Assembly (NCBI GenBank): GCA_003144015.1
Contig: QFWS01000002.1
Span: 558,001-622,000 of the forward strand
Reading direction: 5' to 3'
Source of the DNA: Flavobacteriaceae bacterium LYZ1037
GTDB taxonomy: Bacteria; Bacteroidota; Bacteroidia; Flavobacteriales; Flavobacteriaceae
DNA length: 64,000 nt
A model generated the notes under the pieces. The model was not told where the DNA came from and searched no databases. It was given only the letters and a program-made list of their open reading frames with translations. A program made the position numbers and the translations under genes. The first letter of the stretch is position 1. Every line of letters starts with the position of its first letter. Below are positions 54,595-62,801 of this stretch, piece by piece.

Positions 54595-54730
54595 AATGTA
54601 AAAATAACACAAAATAAGACGAAGACTGAATTTTCTTAAAAAGAAATGTGGTACTTTTTAATTGTTCTGACAATTTAACACGAATATTAACTATGGTCGT
54701 GTATTTGTAATAAATAGTTTAAATTTAAAT

Positions 54731-55492
54731 ATGAAAACAAAAGAAGAATTTCAATTTTCAAATGCTGTTGTATTGGTACCCATTTTTTTTGTGTTACTTA
54801 TATGGACGATATTTTGGATTGAAATTCGATTTGGTTTAGATTTTACAAAATTTGGGATTTATCCGCAAACCCTTAAAGGATTACGTGGTGTTTTGTTTAG
54901 TCCGTTTATTCATTCTGGCTTGTCTCACTTATATCATAATACCATTCCTCTATTTGTTTTAACAGCAGCTATATTTTATTTCTATAAACCTATTGCTTGG
55001 AAAATCTTAATTTATGGCATATTGTTATCGGGTTTAATAACTTGGAGTATAGGGCGACCATCTTATCATATTGGAGCCAGTGGACTTATTTATGTGTTGG
55101 TAAGTTTTACTTTTTTTAAAGGCATTTTAGCAAAACATTATCGGTTAATTGCTTTATCCTTACTTGTTGTCTTTCTTTATGGGAGTATGATATGGTATGT
55201 CTTACCTATTAAAGAAGGGGTTTCTTGGGAAGGCCATACGGCTGGTTTAGTAACTGGGATGCTTTTTGCTTTAATATTTAAAAAGGAAATTGCTAGACCT
55301 AAAAAATATGTTTGGGAAGAAGAGGATTTTAAAGAAGACGAAGATCCTTTTTTAAAACATTTCGATGAAAATGGTAACTTTATTGAACACTTAGAGACTG
55401 AAACAGTACTTGAAATAGAAAAGGAGGTAAGTCCAACAATCCACTATACGTTTATTCCTAAAGAGAAACATGTAGATAGTGATGAAACTTAA
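54731..55492 (+). CDS. Rhomboid-family intramembrane serine protease
   Basis: The 253-residue protein has about six membrane helices and the catalytic pair Ser117 in HIGASGLIY and His169 in WEGHTAGLVTG, with the HSGLSHLYHN loop near 61-70. Rhomboids cut substrates within the membrane. The C-terminal tail (about 190-253) is highly acidic and cytoplasmic, with EEEDFKEDEDPF and a second basic-acidic part; no domain is recognised there. The substrate is unknown. It is convergent with rlmB, 7 bases between stops. Confidence 0.9.
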   Translation: MKTKEEFQFSNAVVLVPIFFVLLIWTIFWIEIRFGLDFTKFGIYPQTLKGLRGVLFSPFIHSGLSHLYHNTIPLFVLTAAIFYFYKPIAWKILIYGILLSGLITWSIGRPSYHIGASGLIYVLVSFTFFKGILAKHYRLIALSLLVVFLYGSMIWYVLPIKEGVSWEGHTAGLVTGMLFALIFKKEIARPKKYVWEEEDFKEDEDPFLKHFDENGNFIEHLETETVLEIEKEVSPTIHYTFIPKEKHVDSDET

Positions 55493-55499
55493 TAAACAA

Positions 55500-56234
55500 T
55501 TAACGTCTTTGTCTTATGGTTTCATAAAGTATAGCACCACACGCAACAGATACATTTAAAGATTCTATCTCACCTAATAATGGTAATTTCGCTTTAGCAT
55601 CTACTAGTTTTAAAACCGATGGATTAATACCTCTACCTTCCGAGCCCATAATTATGGCACATGGTTCTATAAATGAGACATCATAAATCGTTTGATCTGT
55701 TTTTTCTGTAGCAGCAATCACTTTAATGCCAGAAGCTTGTAAATAAAACATCGCATCTTTAATATGGTCTACTTTACAAATAGGTACTTTAAATACAGCA
55801 CCTGCACTTGTTTTTATAGTATCACCATTTACGGGTGCACCACCTTTTTTCTGTATTATTATAGCATCAACTCCGGTACATTCAGCAGTTCTAATAATTG
55901 CGCCAAAATTTCTAACATCACTTATTTGATCAAGAAGTAAGAACAATGGTACTTTTCCAGATTCCACTACACGTAACACAAGGTCTTCTATATTATGAAA
56001 TTCTATAGGAGAAATTTGAGCTACAGCTCCTTGATGGTTTTTAGTTGTCAACCTGTTTAATTTCTCTACAGGAACATAAGAACTATTAACATTTTCTTTT
56101 CTTATCAACGTTTCTAAATCGTTAAATAGATCTCCATGTAAACCCTTTTGAAGAAACACTTTTTCAATAGTTTTTCCAGAATTTATGGCTTCTATAATGG
56201 CTCTTAAACCAAATATTTGTGTGCTATTTTCCAT
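55500..56234 (-). CDS. rlmB: 23S rRNA (guanosine-2'-O)-methyltransferase RlmB-type
   Basis: The 244-residue SpoU-family protein has an N-terminal substrate-binding domain (about 1-75) and the knotted methyltransferase domain with DVRNFGAIIRTAEC near 107, IIMGSEGRGI, and SLNVSVACGAILYE at the end, which form the SAM-binding knot. It methylates the 2' oxygen of a guanosine in 23S rRNA domain V (G2251 in E. coli). A -7 box lies 5 bases upstream of the ATG, so the message would be almost leaderless. Confidence 0.92.
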   Translation of the reverse strand: MENSTQIFGLRAIIEAINSGKTIEKVFLQKGLHGDLFNDLETLIRKENVNSSYVPVEKLNRLTTKNHQGAVAQISPIEFHNIEDLVLRVVESGKVPLFLLLDQISDVRNFGAIIRTAECTGVDAIIIQKKGGAPVNGDTIKTSAGAVFKVPICKVDHIKDAMFYLQASGIKVIAATEKTDQTIYDVSFIEPCAIIMGSEGRGINPSVLKLVDAKAKLPLLGEIESLNVSVACGAILYETIRQRR

Positions 56235-56239
56235 AAAAA

Positions 56240-56247
56240 CAAATGTA
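56240..56247 (-). promoter_or_regulatory. Promoter -7 box abutting the rlmB start
   Basis: TACATTTG on the minus strand matches TAnnTTTG and ends 5 bases before the ATG at 56234, leaving almost no leader, as at 23965-23972. Confidence 0.45.
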
Positions 56248-56252
56248 TAAAA

Positions 56253-56278
56253 AAAACCACCTCTTTCGAGATGGTTTT
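56253..56278 (-). terminator. Terminator closing the SusC/SusD operon
   Basis: Arms AAAACCACCTC and GAGATGGTTTT pair around a TTTC loop. The single C/A mismatch becomes a U-G pair in minus-strand RNA with a GAAA loop, so it serves the leftward lipoprotein operon that stops at 56302. Confidence 0.75.
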
Positions 56279-56301
56279 TAGAATTATAATTTGATTACTT
56301 A

Positions 56302-57135
56302 CTATAAAGGAGTAACAGTAAAACTAAATCCATTTTTAGTTACGGTTGCAACTTCAATGTCACCACTTGTTGAATTGGTTGTATAATCATCCAAAATAAT
56401 AGTTCCATTAGCAGAACCGTTATAGTTTAGAGTAACTGGCATTTCAGCACCTAAGCCTAAACTAGAAAGAGGATTATCATATAAACTAACAACTAAAGTG
56501 TAAACACCATCAGCAAGTGTTGAATCAAAATTAAGATATTCTGGACAATCACCAGTAGCTGCATCATATATTCCAGTATCATTACCCATTGAATCCATAA
56601 CTAATAAGTCGAAATCAACATCACATAAGCTGTAAGTATTCCCACCACTAACTACTTCACCAGACCAATCTAATACAGAATTAAGTGTGTCATCTACTAA
56701 ATTAATAGAAACTGTAAAGTCGTTTACATTAGCATTAGCTACGTTATCGCTAGCTCCAACTTGTAAAGTTTTAGCACCAGCCATACCACTATCCCAAACA
56801 GTAACTACTCCAGTACCACTTGTTGATCCAGCAGCTAAAGCAATAGTTCCAAGCTCATAATAATCTGAACCAATAGTTCCACCAGTTTTAACTAAAGGAA
56901 TATATATATCAGCTTTAACAGCCTCTGGAATAGATACTGTTACACTAACATCATATCCATCTCCCGGGTCAATCATGCTTTCAGGAACATCTACAGCACT
57001 ACTACTAGCTAAAGCTACTGTAGGAGCTGTAAAGTTTATCATACTATCTCCAGTATAATCGTCTTCACTACAAGAAGTAGTTATTACACCTGTACATAAT
57101 GCAAATAAGAATAATAATTTATTTATTTTTTTCAT
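56302..57135 (-). CDS. Lipoprotein encoded at the end of the SusC/SusD operon
   Basis: The 277-residue protein has a lipoprotein signal with Cys22 in the TTSCSEDD lipobox; the acidic residues after the cysteine suit export to the outer-membrane surface in Bacteroidota. The mature part is a beta-sandwich-like repeat with DPGDGYDVSVTVSIPEA, similar in style to Calx-beta or SusE-type domains, without catalytic motifs. It probably assists substrate capture by the SusC/D pair. It is 28 bases downstream of the other lipoprotein gene and followed by a terminator. Confidence 0.68.
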   Translation of the reverse strand: MKKINKLLFLFALCTGVITTSCSEDDYTGDSMINFTAPTVALASSSAVDVPESMIDPGDGYDVSVTVSIPEAVKADIYIPLVKTGGTIGSDYYELGTIALAAGSTSGTGVVTVWDSGMAGAKTLQVGASDNVANANVNDFTVSINLVDDTLNSVLDWSGEVVSGGNTYSLCDVDFDLLVMDSMGNDTGIYDAATGDCPEYLNFDSTLADGVYTLVVSLYDNPLSSLGLGAEMPVTLNYNGSANGTIILDDYTTNSTSGDIEVATVTKNGFSFTVTPL

Positions 57136-57163
57136 TTTGTTTAAATTTATTAAGTGTTACTAA

Positions 57164-58051
57164 CTAGTTTCTTACGTATGTCGAAGTATAAGCTCCTACA
57201 CCAAAGAAATCATCTTGATGTTCTAACTGTAATACCCCAGTATCTTGATTCCAAGAACCACCAGTAATACAACCAATTGCACCACCTGAATACGTACAGT
57301 AATCTGGACCACCTGAAGTACCAGATGCATCAACAACACCACCACAACCAATAGCAAAGCTACCTGGGTTAGGAATATTGTTGCTAGTACAGAATTGTAA
57401 TAAACCACCATCAGCAGTTTCAGCATACCAAGTACCATCAGAGTTTTGTGTAATTGCAACTGGAGGAATTCCACCATTAGTAGTTCCAGGTCCACATACA
57501 GAATTTGTTACTGTATAGATTCCATTTAAATCACTAGCGCAATTAACAGTTAGTGCATATCTTCCCATTGGATTATGGTAGTAATATACATCCCCATCTG
57601 TTTGGTGAATTTTAACTCTAAATACAAAGTTATCACCAATTCTTAATTGGTCTTCTGTTACTCCAGAACCAGCTAAGAATTCATCTATAGTAGTAAGACT
57701 GAAAGTATAAGGAAGTGTTGTTGTTTCAGCAACTGTTACTTCAGTTTTACCTTGGTTTAAATCTCCATTGTAAATTTTAACAACTTCTAATTTAGACACA
57801 CCATCCATACTACCTGAAGTTTGTAATAAATTGAAAGTCATCCCTACTTCTGTGAAAGTTACTGTTGCATCTTCAATAGGTACCCCTGATTCAGGTGATC
57901 CTAATAAAGCTCCAGAAGAGGTAGATACGCTAATTAAAACTCCAGCAGTATCTTTATCATTTAAGACTTCAGACTCATCATCAGTATCGCAAGAAAATAC
58001 GGATACTAATAAAGCCAAAATCATGATTTTTGTAAAATATTTAGTTTTCAT
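57164..58051 (-). CDS. Lipoprotein in the SusC/SusD operon
   Basis: The 295-residue protein has Cys21 in the VFSCDTDDE lipobox, again with acidic residues after it, suggesting surface exposure. The first half resembles a beta-sandwich; the second half is rich in Cys and Gly (five or more cysteines, as in VNCASDL, SVCGPGT, QFCTSNN), perhaps disulphide-linked. No known domain is recognised. Position 19 bases after susD implies a role in capture or hand-off of the imported substrate, as for SusE/SusF. Confidence 0.65.
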   Translation of the reverse strand: MKTKYFTKIMILALLVSVFSCDTDDESEVLNDKDTAGVLISVSTSSGALLGSPESGVPIEDATVTFTEVGMTFNLLQTSGSMDGVSKLEVVKIYNGDLNQGKTEVTVAETTTLPYTFSLTTIDEFLAGSGVTEDQLRIGDNFVFRVKIHQTDGDVYYYHNPMGRYALTVNCASDLNGIYTVTNSVCGPGTTNGGIPPVAITQNSDGTWYAETADGGLLQFCTSNNIPNPGSFAIGCGGVVDASGTSGGPDYCTYSGGAIGCITGGSWNQDTGVLQLEHQDDFFGVGAYTSTYVRN

Positions 58052-58070
58052 CTTTTTTATTTTTTTTTAA

Positions 58071-59486
58071 TTAATTTCTATCCCAATCTACTTTCGTAGT
58101 CAATAAATCTGGACCTTGATTTGCAATTGCAGCAGCAAGATTTGCAGCATTTAAAGATTGTTCACTAGTAGGGTAAGTATATCTAGTTGGTATTGAATTA
58201 ACACCAGGAGCATTATCTACAGCTAATGGTAAATTAGCAGGGATATCTGTTCTTCTCCACTCGTTCCATGGCTCTAAACCTTGCATATAAGTCGAAACCC
58301 ATAATTGCTCAGCAATAGCTTGTGTTGAGAATGCAGGAGAGAAAGAACCTGAAGCTAAACCGTTTCTAACTAAAGAAGCATTGATACCAGCTTGGAAATA
58401 ATTTGCTGCGTTACCACCAATATAACCTGCATCAGCAGCTTCTGCTAATAATAAGTTTATTTGAGCAGCAGACAATAAATATACAGGAGCATCAGCAGCC
58501 ATATAAGCATCACCAATTTCAGAAACTAAACCAGGAGCATAACCTGCTAAACCTGGATTAAGGTATCCTGCTGGTTTCCCAACATATCCACCAGCATCTA
58601 CTTCATTTGCGTATACTGGAAGTCTAGGATCTCCAGTTGAAAGCATATGATCTACAAGAGCTTTACCCATACACCATTCTCCAGATCTACCACCTTGTAC
58701 AATTCCGTAATATGGATTTGTATTTGGTGCATTTTCTGTTGCATATGTAATAAAGGCATCATCAGAAGCATTTACAATTAAATTACCACTATTTGCTAAA
58801 GCTTGTAAAACACTTGCATCAAATTGACCAGTATCAGAAATTCTCATCATGGCTCTAAATTTAACTGAAGCAGCTAATTTTTTCCATTTAGAAATATCTC
58901 CACCATACATTAAATCTTGAGCAGGAGTAATAGCTCCAGTTCCATCTAACATTGCCATAGCAGAATCTAACATATTAAAGATCTGTCCATAAGCAGCAGC
59001 TTGAGTGTCGTAAGCTGGAAATGGGTTTGCACCTCCTTGATTAGCTTCGCTTACTGGAATATCTCCAAAAGCATCAGCTAAAGTTTGAAATGCCATTGCT
59101 TGTATAGTTAAAGCAACACCTTGAACAGCTCTATTACCTTCAGCAGCAGCTAAGGCTTGCATATCTTGAGCCTCATTAATGACACTAGTATATATGTTTA
59201 CAAATAAATTATCTATAGAACCTATTCTAGGGAAATATCTATCAGCATCGTTATATACTGGCTTAGATAAATGTTGCGTCCAAGCATTTGCAGCTTCTCC
59301 TGTTAAAAAGTAATCATTTACTCTATTAACAAAAGTTCTTTCAATAAAACCTAATTCTAAATCTACAATAATTTCTGTAGGATTATTAGGATCTGTATTA
59401 ACTTCATCGAAATCTTTATCACAACTAGTAAGTCCTAATGCAAGGAATAAAGACAACAATAAAGATATTTTATTATATTTTTTCAT
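58071..59486 (-). CDS. SusD/RagB-like nutrient-binding lipoprotein (SusD-like_2 type)
   Basis: The 471-residue protein has Cys22 in the LTSCDKDF lipobox, the family-typical DPNNP segment near residue 33, helical TPR-like repeats, and a conserved EPWNEWRRTDIP motif in the last quarter, which marks the SusD-like_2 (PF12771-type) group. It caps the SusC channel 13 bases upstream and delivers ligand into it. The group is often linked to peptide or other non-glycan uptake, but the substrate here is unknown as no degradative enzyme is encoded nearby. Confidence 0.92.
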   Translation of the reverse strand: MKKYNKISLLLSLFLALGLTSCDKDFDEVNTDPNNPTEIIVDLELGFIERTFVNRVNDYFLTGEAANAWTQHLSKPVYNDADRYFPRIGSIDNLFVNIYTSVINEAQDMQALAAAEGNRAVQGVALTIQAMAFQTLADAFGDIPVSEANQGGANPFPAYDTQAAAYGQIFNMLDSAMAMLDGTGAITPAQDLMYGGDISKWKKLAASVKFRAMMRISDTGQFDASVLQALANSGNLIVNASDDAFITYATENAPNTNPYYGIVQGGRSGEWCMGKALVDHMLSTGDPRLPVYANEVDAGGYVGKPAGYLNPGLAGYAPGLVSEIGDAYMAADAPVYLLSAAQINLLLAEAADAGYIGGNAANYFQAGINASLVRNGLASGSFSPAFSTQAIAEQLWVSTYMQGLEPWNEWRRTDIPANLPLAVDNAPGVNSIPTRYTYPTSEQSLNAANLAAAIANQGPDLLTTKVDWDRN

Positions 59487-59498
59487 CTTTTTTTTTAA

Positions 59499-62400
59499 TT
59501 AAAATTTAACATTTACGCTAAAGCCTATTGTTCTAGCCGATGGAGTTTGAGCATACTCTAAACCTTGTTGACCAGTACCTGTACCAAATGCAGTTTCAGG
59601 ATCAATATGTGGAGCCTTTTTATAAAGTATAGCAAGATTTCTTACATTCAAACCTAAATCGATAGATTGGATTGGAATGTTATTGAATAATTTCGAAGGA
59701 ATTGAATATCCTAATGAAAGTTCTCTCCATTTTACAAAAGATGCATCGAATACAGAAGATTCTGCAACCCCTTGACTAAATGCAGTAGAGTAGTAACCTT
59801 GAGCTGTTTGAACTACATTGTTAGGTACATATCCACCGTTTCCGTCAGACATTACACCATTTCCAATAACTCCAGTTTCTCTACCAGGAAGTGTTTCAGC
59901 AAGTACTCCAGATAACATACCCCAAGTATTAGTTTGAGAATATACATCACCACCACTTTTCACATCGAATAAAGTTCTAAAACTAAATCCTTTATAAGAA
60001 GCATTAAGTGCTAAACCACCAGTCCAATCTGCTTGAGAGTTTCCTAATACTTTGTATTCACTATCGTAAACAGGTAAACCATTATCGTAAATAATTTCAC
60101 CGCTATCAGTACGAGCAAAAGCAGGACCGTAGATTACACCAATTGGGTAACCATTTCTAGCTTGTGTATTTACGTTCCATAAATTACCTGATGTTAAATT
60201 TACAGCATCACCAGCTATATCGCTAACTTCGTTATCGTTTTTACCAAAGTTTACATCAATACCAAAATTGAATCCACCAGCTTCTTTGCTTCTAATAATA
60301 TCAGCACCAAGAACTAACTCAATACCTTTATTTGTAATAGTAGCAGCATTATCCCATACACTAGCAAAGCCAGATGCAGCAGATACATCAACAGGTAAAA
60401 TTACATCAACAGCTTCTTTGTTGTAATAAGAGAAATCTACTCTTAATCTGTTAGAGAAAAATCTTCCATCAAATCCAACTTCAAATTCTGTTTCTTCTTG
60501 AGGCTTAATGTTTTCATTCCATAAAGTTGTTCCAATAAAAGCTGTTGGGTCAGTTCCGTTTAAAGGGAAACCACTTAAGCTATAAGATGGTGCAACATTG
60601 TAAGCACTTAAAGGACCTGCACTACCAGTTTTTGCCCAAGAACCTCTTACTTTTAAGAAAGAAACTATGTTCTTATCAATGCTTAACATATCACTAGCAA
60701 CAACACTTAAAGATGCAGCAGGATAGAAGAAGCTATTGTTAGATGCTGGAAGCACTGAAGCCCAGTCATTTCTACCACTAAAATCTAAATAGATATAGTT
60801 TTTATAGCTAATTTGACCTGTACCAAATAAACTGTTAATAGCACTTTCAGAACTAGTATCAGTAATTAATGGAGATGAACTAGAGTTTGATAAATTAAAT
60901 AATTTATCTAAAACTAATTGTTCAGCAATACCTTGAAAAGCTCTGTATTTAGTTTTCATGATATTTCCACCAACACTTAAGTTTAAACCAAAGTCTTCAC
61001 TAGCTCCAATTTTAGTATCGTAAGATAAAATGGCTTGTGTATTTACTTCATAACTATTTCTATTAGTTAAGCTGTAATACCCATTACGGTTATCTACAGT
61101 ACCAAAAGAACGTTGTACCTCTCTTGTATCATCAAAATAATCGATACCAGTAGAAGCAGAAATGTTTAAGTTATCTGTAATCTCGTAAGCAAGATTCACA
61201 GAACCTAACCATCTGTTTCTTTCCCAAGGGTGTAAGTTGTTATCAAGTGCCCAGAAAGGGTTATTGTTGAAATTTAAATTCCAGTTTAGTGGAGTATAGA
61301 TACCAGGATTGTTGGTTTCAATTAATGGAAGGTTTTGCCAGTCTCTTAATAAAGACCAATCAACTTGTCTTGCTCCCCATACTAATTGACCAATTTGGTT
61401 GTCTACATCACCATATCCAACTGCATTTCTGTTATCAGATTGACTTTTAACATACATTGCTGTAACTCCAGCACTCCATCTGTCGCTTAAATCAAAGTTC
61501 ACATTTGCAGAAATGTTGTATTTTTTCAAATCTGTATTGTAGATAATACCTTCAGCATCTGTTAATCCCATAGATAATCTATAAGAAGCATTATCAGAAG
61601 AACCATTTAAAGATAACGTGTTTGTTGTAGATAATCCAGTGTTATAGAAATCATCTTTCACACTGTCAGGGTTAGAAACCCATGGTTGTGCTTGAGGATT
61701 GTCTGGATTGTCAATTAATGATTGGAATTGAATAAAATCAAAACCAGCATCTAAAGCAGGTCCCCAACTTTCGTCAGTACCACCGTCTCCAGAAACAGCT
61801 CCACCATCATAACCAAAACCATCTTTAAATTCAAAGTAACTTTGTGAGTGACCTTGACCATAAGAGTTTTGATAATCTGGGAAGATATAAGGGTTAGAGA
61901 AGCTTACATTACTAGATAATGAAATACCTAAAGCTTCTTTTTTAGATCCTGTTTTAGTTGTAATTACAATTACACCATTTTGACCTCTCATACCATACAG
62001 AGACGTTGCAGCACCACCTTTAAGAACATTTAAACTTTCAATGTCTTCAGGGTTGATATCTGCAAGACCATTAGGTAAATCTGTACCTGAATTTGTTTCT
62101 GCAAATGTAGAGTTGTTCATTATTACACCATCAACAACAATTAAAGGCTGTGAGTTTCCGTAAATAGTAGAAATACCTCTAATCGTAATACGCGTAGAAG
62201 CACCTATATCTCCAGAAGATTTAGTAATGTTAACCCCAGCTACTTTACCTGATAATGCGTCAACGACGTTTGTAACAGGAACTGTGGTTAATTCATCAGA
62301 TTTAAGGTTTTGGGCAGAATACCCAATACTTCTCTCTTCTTTTTTAATACCAAGAGCCGTTACAACAACTTCATCAATTGCAGTAACATCTGGTGCCATA

Positions 62401-62681
62401 CTAAAACTCATGTTGTTGGAAGCTCCAACAGTCATTTCTTTTTTAGTATAACCTACGAAAGAGTAAGATAAGACATCACCAGCACTTGCAGATATGGAGT
62501 AATTTCCATCAAAATCTGTTTGTGTACCATTTGTCGTACCTTTTACAATAATATTAACTCCAGGAAGGGGTAACCCGTTTTCATCGGACACAGTTCCTGA
62601 AATTGTTTTTTCCTGTGCAAACGTAAATTGCACAACAAACGCTAGGAATAGCGTTAAAATTCCACTAAACTTTGTTTTCAT
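59499..62681 (-). CDS. SusC/RagA-family TonB-linked outer-membrane transporter
   Basis: The 1060-residue protein has a signal peptide (1-22), a carboxypeptidase-regulatory-like domain (about 25-100, LPLPGVNIIVKGT), a TonB-box-like VVVTALG near 106, the plug with ALSGKVAGVNI (142-152) and ITIRGIS, and a long beta-barrel ending in an aromatic residue (SVNVKF). It imports large ligands with energy from TonB. It is the first gene of a four-gene operon with a SusD-like lipoprotein and two lipoproteins. No sigma/anti-sigma or glycoside hydrolase adjoins it. Confidence 0.96.
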   Translation of the reverse strand: MKTKFSGILTLFLAFVVQFTFAQEKTISGTVSDENGLPLPGVNIIVKGTTNGTQTDFDGNYSISASAGDVLSYSFVGYTKKEMTVGASNNMSFSMAPDVTAIDEVVVTALGIKKEERSIGYSAQNLKSDELTTVPVTNVVDALSGKVAGVNITKSSGDIGASTRITIRGISTIYGNSQPLIVVDGVIMNNSTFAETNSGTDLPNGLADINPEDIESLNVLKGGAATSLYGMRGQNGVIVITTKTGSKKEALGISLSSNVSFSNPYIFPDYQNSYGQGHSQSYFEFKDGFGYDGGAVSGDGGTDESWGPALDAGFDFIQFQSLIDNPDNPQAQPWVSNPDSVKDDFYNTGLSTTNTLSLNGSSDNASYRLSMGLTDAEGIIYNTDLKKYNISANVNFDLSDRWSAGVTAMYVKSQSDNRNAVGYGDVDNQIGQLVWGARQVDWSLLRDWQNLPLIETNNPGIYTPLNWNLNFNNNPFWALDNNLHPWERNRWLGSVNLAYEITDNLNISASTGIDYFDDTREVQRSFGTVDNRNGYYSLTNRNSYEVNTQAILSYDTKIGASEDFGLNLSVGGNIMKTKYRAFQGIAEQLVLDKLFNLSNSSSSPLITDTSSESAINSLFGTGQISYKNYIYLDFSGRNDWASVLPASNNSFFYPAASLSVVASDMLSIDKNIVSFLKVRGSWAKTGSAGPLSAYNVAPSYSLSGFPLNGTDPTAFIGTTLWNENIKPQEETEFEVGFDGRFFSNRLRVDFSYYNKEAVDVILPVDVSAASGFASVWDNAATITNKGIELVLGADIIRSKEAGGFNFGIDVNFGKNDNEVSDIAGDAVNLTSGNLWNVNTQARNGYPIGVIYGPAFARTDSGEIIYDNGLPVYDSEYKVLGNSQADWTGGLALNASYKGFSFRTLFDVKSGGDVYSQTNTWGMLSGVLAETLPGRETGVIGNGVMSDGNGGYVPNNVVQTAQGYYSTAFSQGVAESSVFDASFVKWRELSLGYSIPSKLFNNIPIQSIDLGLNVRNLAILYKKAPHIDPETAFGTGTGQQGLEYAQTPSARTIGFSVNVKF

Positions 62682-62801
62682 TTTATATTTTATTTGAATT
62701 AGTCTACGCCAAAAATCATAATAAAAAGTTAATTAAACAATATTTAAGGGTTAAAATTTCATTTTTTTTTAAAAATAGCCTCATTTTTAGTTAATATACC
62801 C

